A stretch of 64,000 bases of DNA from Blattabacterium cuenoti (GCF_014251995.1 NZ_CP059205.1:248001-312000), one strand, 5' to 3'; shown: positions 9,128-19,248, counted from the stretch's first letter. Notes: a model not told the origin generated them from the letters alone. Numbers and translations are program-made.

Positions 9128-9457
9128 ATGAAAAAAAATTTTAAAAAACAAATCAAAGATTTCTTAAAAGGAGAATTTCTAATTAAAGAAAACGCATATA
9201 GAAATTGGAATTTTATTTTTCTTATGACTATTTTATCTTTGATAAGTATTACCAGTTCACATATAATGGATAGAAGAATCAGGAAAATTTCTAAAATTAG
9301 TGAAGAAATTAAGGAGTTAAAATCCGAATATGCAGATTTGCACAGTAAATGTATGAAAATGCAGTTAGCTTCTTTTCTAAAGAAAAAATTAGTTAATAGA
9401 TTAAAATATTTAGAAGAACCACCATACAAATTAATTTTGGAAAAGAAAAAAAAATGA
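9128..9457 (+). CDS. FtsL-like cell division protein
   Basis: A 109-residue bitopic membrane protein between rsmH and ftsI, the classic ftsL position. It has a basic cytoplasmic N-terminus, one membrane segment (about residues 29-46, FIFLMTILSLISITSS) and a short coiled-coil-like periplasmic part (about 50-85, ISKISEEIKELKSEYADLH). FtsL helps assemble the FtsQLB and FtsWI septal synthase complex. The family diverges fast, so the call depends on architecture, size and position more than on residue identity. The gene lies 27 bp after rsmH. Confidence 0.75.
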   Translation: MKKNFKKQIKDFLKGEFLIKENAYRNWNFIFLMTILSLISITSSHIMDRRIRKISKISEEIKELKSEYADLHSKCMKMQLASFLKKKLVNRLKYLEEPPYKLILEKKKK

Positions 9458-9516
9458 AATCCAATTAAGTTATGAATTATGAGTGCTAATAAAATAAACT
9501 TAATAAAAAATAAAAT

Positions 9517-11502
9517 ATGATGAATATGAAAAGGAGAAGGTATATTTTATTATATAAATCTTACTTAATTGGTTTTTTATTCATTTTTATTGCAACATTA
9601 ATAACTTTCAATTTATTCTACATTCAAAATTCTTCAGAAGAATACAAGAAATCTGTTATAGAGCAAACAATTAGAACTAATTTAATTGAAGCTAAACGTG
9701 GAAACATTTATGCATCGGATAATAGTCTTTTGGTTATGTCCGTTACAAAATATGATATTCATATTGATTTTAAATCCATACCTGAAAAATTATTTCAAGA
9801 AAATATTCATTCTTTATGTAATTCATTGGAATCACTATTCAAAAAATCAAAAAATTTCTTTTATAAAAAATTTCAAGAAGAAAAAAATAAGGGAAATAGA
9901 TATTTTTCATTGGTTAAAAATTTAGATTATCCACACTTTAAAGTATTAAGAAATTTTCCAATTTTCAAAGAAGGACAAATTAAAGGAGGTTTTATTGTAG
10001 AAAAAAAAATACGTAGAATTCATACATTAGGAAATATTGGAAGAAGAACATTAGGATATGATGATCATAGAGGTAAAGCAGGGTTAGAAGGAGCTTTTAG
10101 TGAATATTTAAAAGGAAAAAACGGAAAAAGATTAGAACAACGAATAAGTTCTAAAATATGGAAACCTTTAAAATTAGAAAATGAAGTAGATCCAGAAGAT
10201 GGAAAAGATGTTTATTCAACTATAGATATCTCTTTACAAGATATAGCTTATCAAGCTTTGCTTCAAGGATTACATATATCCAAAGCGGACCATGGATGTG
10301 TTATTCTTATGGATGTTGAAAGTGGAGAAATACCTGCTATAATTAATTTAGAAAAAACAAAGAAAAATACTTATGAAGATGTAAGAAATTTTGCAGTGTG
10401 GGAGGGAAGCGAACCAGGTTCTACATTTAAAACAGTGTCTATTCTTGCCGCTATAGAAGATAAAAAAATAGAAGATAATATGATGGTTAATACAAAAGGT
10501 GGTGTGATGAAATTAAAAGGTAAAGAAATACGAGATAGTCATTATAGTGGATATGAAAAAATGAGTCCAAAAAAAATTTTAGAAGTTTCTTCTAATGTAG
10601 GAATAGCAAGAATTGTTTATGATAATTATAAAGAGTATCCAGAAAAATTTATAAAACACTTAAAAAAATGGAAATTAGATAAAAAAATAGGAATAGATAT
10701 TCCAGGAGAAAGCGTTCCTTTCATTCCGAAACCTAATAGTAAAAAAAATTGGAATGGTATAACATTACCATGGATGACTTTCGGATATAATATTAAATTA
10801 ACTCCTTTACAGATACTTACATTTTATAATGCTATAGCTAACAAAGGAAAGATGATTAAACCTTTATTTATAAGAGAGATAAAAAAAAATGGAAAAAGTA
10901 TAAAAAAATATACTAAACCTATTATAATAAATCCTTCTATAGCGGAAAAATCATCTATTATAGAAATTAGAAAAATGTTAGAAGGCGTTGTAAAAAATGG
11001 AACAGCAAAAAAATTTTATAATCCAGAATATCCTTATGCAGGAAAAACTGGAACGACGCAATTAAATTATTGGTTGAAAAAGGAATCTATTACTTATAAT
11101 AGTTCTTTTGTGGGGTATTTTCCTGCTAAGAATCCAAAGTATTCTTGTATCGTAGTTATTTCTAAACCAAAAAAAGGATTTTATGGAATTGAAGTAGCAG
11201 CTCCTATATTTGATAAAATTGCAAAATATCTTTATCCAAAAATAGGGAAAAAAAAATTTCCTAAAAAAGGAAAAAATAAAAATGATTTGCTTAAAAAAGT
11301 TAGAGAATCAAAAAATTTATTTTTTAACAAATGGACAATGCCTAACGTAATATCTATTCCTGGAAAGGAAGTTATACCTACATTAGAAAATATGGGATTT
11401 AACGTTAAATATGAAGGAATAGGAAAAGTTATTCACCAATCTGTTAAACCGGGAAATAAATTAAAAAAGAATCAAACTATATTTCTTAAACTGGAAGAAT
11501 AA
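9517..11502 (+). CDS. ftsI: Septal penicillin-binding protein (peptidoglycan transpeptidase, FtsI/PBP3) with C-terminal PASTA domain
   Basis: A class B transpeptidase that cross-links septal peptidoglycan with FtsW. It has one N-terminal membrane segment (about residues 13-34), a dimerisation domain and a transpeptidase domain with Ser302 in GSTFK, SSN at 358-360 and KTG at 510-512 in YAGKTGTTQ. The last ~65 residues (MPNVISIPGKEVIPTLENMG onward) form a PASTA domain, normal for Bacteroidota FtsI and unlike the E. coli protein. Length 661. Two or three closely spaced Met codons (MMNMK) leave the start uncertain by a few residues. murE starts two bases after the stop. Confidence 0.95.
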   Translation: MMNMKRRRYILLYKSYLIGFLFIFIATLITFNLFYIQNSSEEYKKSVIEQTIRTNLIEAKRGNIYASDNSLLVMSVTKYDIHIDFKSIPEKLFQENIHSLCNSLESLFKKSKNFFYKKFQEEKNKGNRYFSLVKNLDYPHFKVLRNFPIFKEGQIKGGFIVEKKIRRIHTLGNIGRRTLGYDDHRGKAGLEGAFSEYLKGKNGKRLEQRISSKIWKPLKLENEVDPEDGKDVYSTIDISLQDIAYQALLQGLHISKADHGCVILMDVESGEIPAIINLEKTKKNTYEDVRNFAVWEGSEPGSTFKTVSILAAIEDKKIEDNMMVNTKGGVMKLKGKEIRDSHYSGYEKMSPKKILEVSSNVGIARIVYDNYKEYPEKFIKHLKKWKLDKKIGIDIPGESVPFIPKPNSKKNWNGITLPWMTFGYNIKLTPLQILTFYNAIANKGKMIKPLFIREIKKNGKSIKKYTKPIIINPSIAEKSSIIEIRKMLEGVVKNGTAKKFYNPEYPYAGKTGTTQLNYWLKKESITYNSSFVGYFPAKNPKYSCIVVISKPKKGFYGIEVAAPIFDKIAKYLYPKIGKKKFPKKGKNKNDLLKKVRESKNLFFNKWTMPNVISIPGKEVIPTLENMGFNVKYEGIGKVIHQSVKPGNKLKKNQTIFLKLEE

Positions 11503-11504
11503 GA

Positions 11505-13007
11505 ATGGTAAAGAAATTAGAAGATATATTGAAAAATGTAAATATTTTAAAAATAATAGGAAAAGATATTTCTAGACGAAATGTAGAAGGAATTTCTATA
11601 TGGTCTAATGTTATTATCAATAATATGATTTTCGTCGCTAAAAAAGGAAAAATAACAGATGGACATAAATTCATAACAAAAGCTATTAAAAATGGAGCAA
11701 TCAGTATTGTTTGTGAAAAAATACCTTCCTATCTTCATAAAAATGTTGTTTATATTCTTGTAAAAGATTCCCTCAATGCTTTAGGAATTATATCTTCCAA
11801 TTTTTATGATAATCCTACGAAAAATATTAAACTAGTAGGAATTACGGGAACAAATGGGAAAACATCAATAGCAACAATACTTCATCAGTTATTTTCTAAA
11901 ATGGGGGAAAAAAATATTCTTATTTCCACCATGGGAATAAAAATATTATCCAATATATATCCTACAGAACATACCACTCCGAATATTATTGAAATTAATA
12001 AATATTTAAATCTATCAATCCGTAAAGGGTGTAAATACGCTTTTATGGAAGTAAGTTCACATGGAATTCATCAAAAAAGAATTTCAGGATTATTATTTCA
12101 AGGAGGTATTTTTACTAATATTACACATGATCATTTAGATTATCATAAATCTTTTAATCATTATTTAAACACTAAAAAACTTTTTTTTGACAATTTATCT
12201 AATACTAATAATAATTCTTTTGTATTAATCAATTCAGACGATAAAAATTCATGTAAAATTGTAAAAAATATTTTGTCAAAAATTTATTTTTACGGATTTA
12301 GAAAAACCGCAAATTTTAGGTGTAAAATATTAAAAAAAAATATTTTTGGAAGTTTAATACTTATTGATGGAAATAAAATTTTTACTAATCTAATTGGAAC
12401 ATTTAATGTTTATAACTTGTTAGCAAGTTATGCGACAGCTATTTTATTAGGTAAGAAAAAAAATGATATTCTGAAAAACATTAAGAATATAAAACCTATT
12501 AAAGGAAGATTTGAACAATTTGTATCAGATTCAGGAATCCGTGTTATTGTAGATTATGCTCATAATCCAAATGGATTAAAAACTGTTTTAAATACTATTC
12601 AAGAAATAAAAGATAATAATGTAAAATTAATATGCGTTATAGGTTGTGGAGGAAATAGAGATGTAAAAAAACGTTCTTTAATGGGAAAAATTGTTTATGA
12701 TATGTGTGATGTACCTATTTTTACGTCTGATAATCCTAGAGATGAAGAAATAGAAAAAATACTAGTTGATATGAAAAATTTTAAATCATATTCTAATGTG
12801 AGAAAAAAATCTATTTTAACTATTTCAAATAGAAAAGAGGCTATTAAAATGGCAATTGAAATTGCAAAAAAAAAAGATATTATTCTTTTATTTGGAAAAG
12901 GACATGAAACTTATCAAGAAATAAAAGGAGTACGTTTTCCTTTTAATGACATGGAAATAGTTAGAGAGTTATTAAAAACTAAATCACCTAAAGTTTGTGA
13001 AAAATAA
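11505..13007 (+). CDS. murE: UDP-MurNAc-L-Ala-D-Glu:meso-diaminopimelate ligase
   Basis: MurE adds the third stem-peptide residue in the cytoplasm using ATP. The P-loop TGTNGKTS (Lys119) and the central motif EVSSHGI are present. The specificity motif reads DNPRDE (residues 409-414); DNPR is the meso-diaminopimelate form, whereas lysine-adding enzymes differ there. This agrees with dapF in the same window. Length 500 is typical. It starts right after ftsI and its end overlaps mraY by 11 bp, so the genes are translationally coupled. Confidence 0.96.
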   Translation: MVKKLEDILKNVNILKIIGKDISRRNVEGISIWSNVIINNMIFVAKKGKITDGHKFITKAIKNGAISIVCEKIPSYLHKNVVYILVKDSLNALGIISSNFYDNPTKNIKLVGITGTNGKTSIATILHQLFSKMGEKNILISTMGIKILSNIYPTEHTTPNIIEINKYLNLSIRKGCKYAFMEVSSHGIHQKRISGLLFQGGIFTNITHDHLDYHKSFNHYLNTKKLFFDNLSNTNNNSFVLINSDDKNSCKIVKNILSKIYFYGFRKTANFRCKILKKNIFGSLILIDGNKIFTNLIGTFNVYNLLASYATAILLGKKKNDILKNIKNIKPIKGRFEQFVSDSGIRVIVDYAHNPNGLKTVLNTIQEIKDNNVKLICVIGCGGNRDVKKRSLMGKIVYDMCDVPIFTSDNPRDEEIEKILVDMKNFKSYSNVRKKSILTISNRKEAIKMAIEIAKKKDIILLFGKGHETYQEIKGVRFPFNDMEIVRELLKTKSPKVCEK

Positions 13008-14202
13008 TGATAATTTTTTATTTGAATCATTGAATTCTTGTTTTCTTTTAATCAATATTAATTATGTTTTTTTCAGAGCTGTAGTTTCCTTTTTTTTATC
13101 ATTTTTCATAGCATTAATTTTTTACAAAAAATTTATATATTGGAATAATGCAAAAAATAATATAAGAGAACATATACGTGATCTCGGGCTTATTGGGCAA
13201 AGAGAAAAAGAAGGGACTCCAACAATGGGAGGAGTTATAATGATATTATCCACATTAATTTCTACTATGCTATTTTCTTCTTTGAAGAATAAGTATGTTT
13301 TTATATTAGTCTTGACAACATTTTGCATGGGTTGTATCGGATTCTTAGATGATTATATTAAAATAAAATATAATAAAAAAGGACTTAGTGTAACAGGAAA
13401 AGTGTTAGGACAAATTTTAGTAGGTATTTTAATTGGAAATAATATTTATTTTCTGAATATAAATTCTAATGAATCTATTAAAAAAGTAAATTCGAAATTT
13501 TTTAGGAAAAAAGAATACAGTATTAAAACAACTTTTCCGTTTTCCTTATCTAATCAAGGAAATGAGTTTGACTATTCTTGTATTTTAAACCGATATAATA
13601 AAAAATGGAAAAAATATATATGGATTATTTTTATTCCTATGGTAATTTTTACTATTACATTTTTATCTAACGGAGCTAATTTAACTGATGGTATAGATGG
13701 ATTGACAGCAGGAATATCTTCTATTATTTTCTTTACTTTATCTTTAATCTCTATTATTTCCAGTAATAAAATATTTTCATCAAATTTCAATTTGATATAC
13801 ATTCCTCATTTAGAGGAAATAATTATATTTTCTTTTGCTTTTATAGGTTCCTTAATAAGTTTTCTTTGGTATAATACTTATCCAGCCCAAATTTTTATGG
13901 GAGATACTGGTAGTTTAACTATAGGTGGAGCTATAGCAACTATAACTATTATAAATAGAAAAGAATTAATATTACCTATTTTATGTGGAATTTTTTTTAT
14001 GGAAAATATTTCTGTAATAATACAAGTATTATATTTTAAATTTTCTAAAAAAAAATATGGAATAGGTAAAAGAATTTTTCTTATGGCTCCTTTGCATCAT
14101 CATTTTCAAAAATTAGGATATCACGAGAATAAAATTTTCATTCGTTTTATTATTATCCAAATAATTCTTTCCATATTAACGGTAATTTTATTAATAAAAT
14201 AA
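12997..14202 (+). CDS. mraY: Phospho-MurNAc-pentapeptide transferase MraY
   Basis: MraY transfers phospho-MurNAc-pentapeptide to undecaprenyl phosphate to make lipid I. It is a polytopic protein of about ten membrane segments with EGTPTMGGVIMI (about residue 70), the acidic pair GFLDDYIKI, NGANLTDGIDGLTAG (about 226-240), FMGDTGSL and the His motif MAPLHHHFQKLG near the C-terminus. Length 401 includes a Bacteroidota-style insert around residues 150-200. The gene begins inside the 3' end of murE and ends three bases before murD. Confidence 0.96.
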   Translation: MKNNDNFLFESLNSCFLLININYVFFRAVVSFFLSFFIALIFYKKFIYWNNAKNNIREHIRDLGLIGQREKEGTPTMGGVIMILSTLISTMLFSSLKNKYVFILVLTTFCMGCIGFLDDYIKIKYNKKGLSVTGKVLGQILVGILIGNNIYFLNINSNESIKKVNSKFFRKKEYSIKTTFPFSLSNQGNEFDYSCILNRYNKKWKKYIWIIFIPMVIFTITFLSNGANLTDGIDGLTAGISSIIFFTLSLISIISSNKIFSSNFNLIYIPHLEEIIIFSFAFIGSLISFLWYNTYPAQIFMGDTGSLTIGGAIATITIINRKELILPILCGIFFMENISVIIQVLYFKFSKKKYGIGKRIFLMAPLHHHFQKLGYHENKIFIRFIIIQIILSILTVILLIK

Positions 14203-14204
14203 TA

Positions 14205-15580
14205 ATGAAAAAAAAACTATTGGTAATATTAGGAGGAGGAGAAAGTGGAATTGGAGCAGCTTTACTAGCTAAAAAAAATGGATTAAAAATATTTTTATCC
14301 GATTCAGGAGTTATTTTAAATAAATACAAAAAAATTTTAATAAAAAATAAAATTCCTTTTGAAGAAAAAGGTCATTCAAAAAATATAATAACTAAAAAAG
14401 CTGCAAAAATAATAAAAAGTCCTGGAATTACTAGAAATAACTCTTTTATAGAGAAAATTAATCTTTTGAATATTCCTGTTCAATCTGAATTAGAGTTTGG
14501 AAAAAGTTATCTAGATCAATCTTCTTATATTATCAGTATAACAGGAAGCAACGGTAAAACAACCGTTTGTTCGATAATTTATAAAATTCTTAAAGAAAAT
14601 AAAATTAATGTAGGAATAGGTGGTAATATTGGACGTAGTTTTTCTAGAGAAGTTATAAAAAAAAAAAAAATTATGTATTAGAAGTAAGCAGTTTTCAACT
14701 AGATGATTGTTCTAATTTTAGATCTAATATTGCAGTTTTATTAAATATTACAAGAGATCATTTAGATAGATATGACAATAATATTGAAAATTATATGCAT
14801 TCTAAATTTAGAATAGCAACTTTACAAAAAAAAGAAGATATTTTCATTTATAACTATGATGATCCTATCATAAGAAAGGGATTAAAAAAATATATTATTT
14901 CCTCTAAATGTATTCCTTTTTCTATAAAAAAAGAGTTGAAAAATGGAGCTGGAGCTTATGTAAAAAATAGCAAAATATTTATTAGAAACCAAAAAAACGA
15001 AGAAATATGTTTTTTAAATATAAAAGATATTCCACTATTGGGAGATCATAATATTTATAATATTATGGCTTCATTAATTATATCCGAAATATTTAATATA
15101 AATAAAAAATCGGTAATACCTATTATTTTAAAATTGAAACCTATAAAACATCGTATGGAAAATATATTCCATATAAATGGAGTTAAATTTTTTGATGATT
15201 CTAAAGCTACAAATGTTAATGCCGTTTTTTATGCATTAAAACATATAAATAAACCCATTATATGGATAGCAGGCGGAAAAGATAAAGGTAATAACTATGT
15301 AGAATTAGTTCATTTAGTTAAAAAAAAAGTTAAGGCTATAATTTGTTTAGGTGAACAAAATGAAAAAATTGTTTCTTTTTTCAAAGAAATTATTGATATT
15401 ATTCTGGAAACAAAAAATATTCAAGAAGCTGTATATATGGCTCATATATTGTCTACTTCTGGAGATAACATTTTATTATCTCCTGCTTGTTCCAGTTTAG
15501 ATCTTTTTAAAAATTATAAAGAAAAAGGAAACAAATTTAAAAAAGAAGTAAGAAAACTTTTCTATGAAAAAAAAGGATGA
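14205..15580 (+). CDS. murD: UDP-MurNAc-L-Ala:D-glutamate ligase, reading frame interrupted at a poly-A tract
   Basis: MurD adds D-glutamate to UDP-MurNAc-L-alanine. The first part (14205-14681 to its stop) carries LGGGESGIGAALLAKK and the P-loop SITGSNGKTTV; the rest continues in a different frame from about 14669 with NYVLEVSSFQL and NITRDHLDRY and ends with the family C-terminus, including FFDDSKATNVNA and ILLSPACSSLDLF. The join falls exactly in a run of 14 A (14657-14670). A run of 15 or 12 A would restore one frame of about 458 residues, the usual size. All motifs on both sides are intact, so this looks like a gene rescued by slippage, or a homopolymer sequencing error, and not like old decay. 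Its end overlaps ftsW by 17 bp. Confidence 0.9.
14657..14670 (+). repeat. Poly-A tract (A14) at the murD frameshift
   Basis: Fourteen consecutive A bases lie where the two murD frames must join. In the zero frame the run leads to the stop codon TAG at 14679-14681; a net gain of one A (or loss of two) gives continuous coding. Such tracts are known slippage sites for RNA polymerase in AT-rich endosymbionts. Confidence 0.95.
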
Positions 15581-16760
15581 AAGAAATAGATATTTCAAAT
15601 ATTTGAAAGGAGATAAATATTTATGGGCTTTTATATCCTTGCTAGCTGTATTTTCTTTTCTACCAGTATATTCCGCTAGTACTAACCTGGTTAGTACATA
15701 TGGAGAGACGAATACAACAGCCTTTAGTTATTTATTAAAACACGCTCTCTTTTTGTTAGTTGGTTTTTGTATTCTTTTTTTCACTCAATTTATAGATTAT
15801 AAATACTTTTACCGTATGTCTGTATTTTCTATTCCTATAGTATTTATATTATTAATATTTACTATTATTCAGGAAAAAGAATTGGACGGAGTAAATGCTT
15901 CTCGTTGGTTGCATATTCCTTTTATTAATATATCTTTTCAAACTTCTAGTATTGCTGGACTAGTCCTTTTTATCTATTGTGCTAGATATTTAGCTAAAAA
16001 AAATAAAGAAAATATCAGTATCATTAATTCTTTTTTTCCTTTATTATTTCCAATATTTTTCATTGTAGGACTTATTTTTCCTGCCAATGGTTCTACTGCA
16101 ATTATTGTTTTTATTTCTGTTTTAATCCTCCTTTTTATAGGAGGATATCCATTAAAAGGGATTATTATGATTTCATTAATGGGAATTTTATTTTCAGGAA
16201 TTTATGTTTTTTCCGTTATAAAATGGGGGGATAAAAATCCTGCAAACAGAGTTTATACATGGAAAAGTCGTATAGAAAAATTTTTTAATCATGGATCTGA
16301 AGAAAGTTATCAAATGAAACAATCTAAAAATGCTATTGTTTTAGGAAATAAATTTGGAAGAGGTCCTGGTAAAAGCGTTTTAAAAGCTTTTCTTCCACAA
16401 TCTTCTTCAGATTTTATTTATTCTATTATAATAGAAGAATATGGATCCTTTGGAGGAATGATTCTTTTATTCATTTATCTTTTAATTTTACTCAGAATTA
16501 TGATAATAGCTACAAAAGTAAAGAATCATTTTTGTTCATTATTGGTACTTGCTGTAGGACTCCCTATTATTAATCAAGCATTAATTAATATGGGAATAGC
16601 TGTAGGATTGTTTCCAGTAACAGGACAAACTTTACCACTTATTAGTGCTGGAGGAACCTCTATGTGGGTTACTTTTTTTAGTTTTGGAATTATATTAAGT
16701 GTTAGTCGAATTATATATGAAAAAAAAAATTCAACTGATAAAATTGTAACTAACTCATGA
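15564..16760 (+). CDS. ftsW: Septal peptidoglycan glycosyltransferase FtsW (SEDS family)
   Basis: FtsW is the SEDS polymerase that makes septal glycan strands with FtsI. The 398-residue sequence has about ten membrane segments and family motifs GVNASRWLHIPFINISFQTS (about 110-129), PANGSTAIIVF, the loop QMKQSKNAIVLGNKFGRGPG with IIEEYGSFGG, and the C-terminal FPVTGQTLPLISAGGTSMW. It starts inside the end of murD, so its translation probably depends on the ribosomes completing murD; this makes the murD frameshift relevant to ftsW expression. It overlaps murG by 4 bp (ATGA). Confidence 0.95.
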   Translation: MKKKDERNRYFKYLKGDKYLWAFISLLAVFSFLPVYSASTNLVSTYGETNTTAFSYLLKHALFLLVGFCILFFTQFIDYKYFYRMSVFSIPIVFILLIFTIIQEKELDGVNASRWLHIPFINISFQTSSIAGLVLFIYCARYLAKKNKENISIINSFFPLLFPIFFIVGLIFPANGSTAIIVFISVLILLFIGGYPLKGIIMISLMGILFSGIYVFSVIKWGDKNPANRVYTWKSRIEKFFNHGSEESYQMKQSKNAIVLGNKFGRGPGKSVLKAFLPQSSSDFIYSIIIEEYGSFGGMILLFIYLLILLRIMIIATKVKNHFCSLLVLAVGLPIINQALINMGIAVGLFPVTGQTLPLISAGGTSMWVTFFSFGIILSVSRIIYEKKNSTDKIVTNS

Positions 16761-17872
16761 TGAACAATAATAATGTTTTACCTAGAATAATTATTGGATG
16801 TGGAGGAACTTGTGGACATATCTATCCTGGAATAGCTATAGCAGATGAACTAAAAAAACAGATTCCAAAAACTAGTATTTTGTTTATTGGATCAAAAAAC
16901 CATATGGAAATGAGAGAACTTCCTAAGTTTGGATATTCCGTTGAAGGAATTTGTACTTCAGGAGGAAAAAATAATTTTTTTTCCATAAAAGGTTTTATAT
17001 TTTCTTTAAAATTAATATATAGTTTATTTTTAGCAAATAAAATAATTAAAGAGTTTTCTCCAGATATAGTTATTGGGACAGGTGGATTTGTAAGCTTTCC
17101 CACTTTATATGCTGCGAAAAAAAATAAAATACCTATTCTTATTCAAGAACAGAATTCATTTCCCGGGTTAACTAATAGAATATTTTCACGTTATGCTCAT
17201 AAAATATGTGTTGCTTATGAACAAACAAAAAAGTTTTTTCCAAAAGAAAAAACCGTAGTCACTGGAAATCCAGTTAGATCTGAAATCTTACAAAAGATGC
17301 CTAGTAAGGAAAAATCTTGTATACATTTGGGGTTAAGAATAGAAAGACCTATTATTTTATCTATAGGAGGTAGTCAAGGTTCTGTCAGTATGAATAATGC
17401 TTGGATAAAAGGACTAAATAAATTAATAAAATTAGATATTCAGCTTATTTGGCAAGTTGGAAAACTTGATATTTTTAGAATCAAAAAGAATAAAGCATCT
17501 CATCATTCTAATTTTGTTTTAATGGATTTTATTGAAAATATATCAGAATGTTATTCTGCAGCGGATATTATTGTATCTAGAGCTGGTGCTTTAACTATAT
17601 CAGAAATGTGTTTAATAGGAAAACCTCATATATTAATCCCTTATCCTTGGGCTTCAAATGATCATCAAAATAAAAATGCTAGAATATTGGAGGAACAAAA
17701 AGCTGCTTTAATTATTAAAAATGAGGAAATAGAGAAAAAATTAGTGAATTCAACTATTAAGTTGATTAATAATTCTATAATAAAAAAAAAAATGAGTGAA
17801 AATCTCCTTCAATTGGGAAAACCTAAAGCTACAAATGATATTGTTAATGAAATTTTACAAATTATTTTATGA
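16757..17872 (+). CDS. murG: UDP-GlcNAc:undecaprenyl-PP-MurNAc-pentapeptide GlcNAc transferase
   Basis: MurG makes lipid II from lipid I at the inner face of the membrane. It has the GT-B fold marks: the N-terminal glycine-rich loop, VIGTGGFVSFPTLYAA, QEQNSFPGLTNR, VTGNPVRSEI, SIGGSQGS and the sugar-nucleotide motif SRAGALTISEM with PYPWASNDHQ. The glycine loop reads GGTCGHIYPG where the family normally has GGTGGH, a Gly-to-Cys change. Length 371 is normal. Overlaps of ATGA type with both ftsW and murC show tight coupling. Confidence 0.95.
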   Translation: MMNNNNVLPRIIIGCGGTCGHIYPGIAIADELKKQIPKTSILFIGSKNHMEMRELPKFGYSVEGICTSGGKNNFFSIKGFIFSLKLIYSLFLANKIIKEFSPDIVIGTGGFVSFPTLYAAKKNKIPILIQEQNSFPGLTNRIFSRYAHKICVAYEQTKKFFPKEKTVVTGNPVRSEILQKMPSKEKSCIHLGLRIERPIILSIGGSQGSVSMNNAWIKGLNKLIKLDIQLIWQVGKLDIFRIKKNKASHHSNFVLMDFIENISECYSAADIIVSRAGALTISEMCLIGKPHILIPYPWASNDHQNKNARILEEQKAALIIKNEEIEKKLVNSTIKLINNSIIKKKMSENLLQLGKPKATNDIVNEILQIIL

Positions 17873-19248
17873 ATTTTAATAAAATTAATTTTTTTTATTT
17901 CCTAGGAATAGGAGGAATAGGAATGAGTTCCATTGCTAGATATTTCCATTTTATGGGTAAAAAAGTTTGTGGACATGACAAGAATAAAACTTATTTGACC
18001 CAAAAGTTAGAAGAAGAGGGAATTTCAATTAATTATCGTGATTGTATAAAAATGTTGCCTGAATGGATTCATTCTAAGGAATGTTTAATTGTATATACTC
18101 CAGCTATTCCAAATGATAATAAACAATGGATTTATTTAAAAAAATATGGAAAAAATATAAAAAAACGTTCTAAAGTTTTATCTTCAATTGCAAAAAATGG
18201 AATTTGTATAGCTATAGGAGGGACACATGGAAAGACAACTACTTGTGCTTTACTAGGACATATTTTATATAATTCAGGATTTAGCATTACTGCTTTTTTA
18301 GGAGGAATATCTGAAAATTATCAATCTAATATTATATTAAATGGATCCAAATTTTTTTTGGTAGAAGCGGATGAATTTGATCGTTCTTTTTTGCACTTAT
18401 CACCTAATATTGCATGTGTTACATCTTTTGATCAAGATCATGTAGATATTTATCCAAAAAAGTATGTTTTAAGAAAAGCTTATTTATCTTTTTTAAAAAA
18501 GATAAAAAAACCATACAGAAAGGTTTTTCTTTTACAGGAAGAATCTTTAATACTAAAAAATGCTATATATTATTCTATAACAAAAAAAGCAAATTATTAT
18601 TCAAATAATATTCTTACAAAAGAGAATAAATGGTATTTTGATTTTCATACTCCTACAGAAACATGGAAATCTTTACCATTACCTATTCCTGGAATACATA
18701 ATCTAAAAAATGTTACAGCGGCATTATCTATATCTGATTATCTAAAAATCAATCAAGAAAAAGTCAGAGAATCTCTACTTTCATTTCAAGGAATAAAAAG
18801 AAGATATTATATTCATTATCAATCTAAAAGAAAAGTATATATAGATGATTATGCTCATCATCCTACAGAAATTAATTTTCTTATTAAAACCGTCAGAGAT
18901 TGTTTTCCAGGTAAAAAGATACTAGGAATTTTTCAACCTCATTTATTTAGCAGAACTAAATTTTTTGAAGAATCTTTTGCAAAAAGTTTAGAGAAACTTG
19001 ATATTTTAATACTATTAGATATTTATCCTGCTAGGGAGTTTTTATTAAATGAAATAATTAATTCCAATAGTTTATTAAAAAAAGTAAAAATGGACTCTAA
19101 TAAAAAAGAGTTATCTACTTTATCAAATGTTTTGAAAATAATAGAAAAAAAACATTTTGATATTATTCTTACAATAGGAGCTGGTGATATAGATACCTTA
19201 ATCACACCTATAAAAAAATGGTTATATAAAAACGATTTGGAAAAGTAA
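17869..19248 (+). CDS. murC: UDP-N-acetylmuramate:L-alanine ligase
   Basis: MurC adds L-alanine to UDP-MurNAc, the first stem-peptide step. Visible motifs are the N-terminal FLGIGGIGMSSIARYF, the P-loop GGTHGKTTT (Lys122), LVEADEFDRSFLHL, the Asp/His segment SFDQDHVDIYP and the C-terminal DDYAHHPTEI and FQPHLFSRTK. Length 459 is usual. Its stop codon overlaps the ftsQ start (TAATG). It is placed after murG as in other flavobacterial clusters; ddl is absent from the cluster here. Confidence 0.96.
   Translation: MNFNKINFFYFLGIGGIGMSSIARYFHFMGKKVCGHDKNKTYLTQKLEEEGISINYRDCIKMLPEWIHSKECLIVYTPAIPNDNKQWIYLKKYGKNIKKRSKVLSSIAKNGICIAIGGTHGKTTTCALLGHILYNSGFSITAFLGGISENYQSNIILNGSKFFLVEADEFDRSFLHLSPNIACVTSFDQDHVDIYPKKYVLRKAYLSFLKKIKKPYRKVFLLQEESLILKNAIYYSITKKANYYSNNILTKENKWYFDFHTPTETWKSLPLPIPGIHNLKNVTAALSISDYLKINQEKVRESLLSFQGIKRRYYIHYQSKRKVYIDDYAHHPTEINFLIKTVRDCFPGKKILGIFQPHLFSRTKFFEESFAKSLEKLDILILLDIYPAREFLLNEIINSNSLLKKVKMDSNKKELSTLSNVLKIIEKKHFDIILTIGAGDIDTLITPIKKWLYKNDLEK

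Noticed and set aside
14795-15580. A separate gene starting at ATG 14795
   Set aside because: It lacks an independent N-terminal domain and is the downstream part of murD; conserved MurD residues continue upstream of this ATG back to the poly-A tract.
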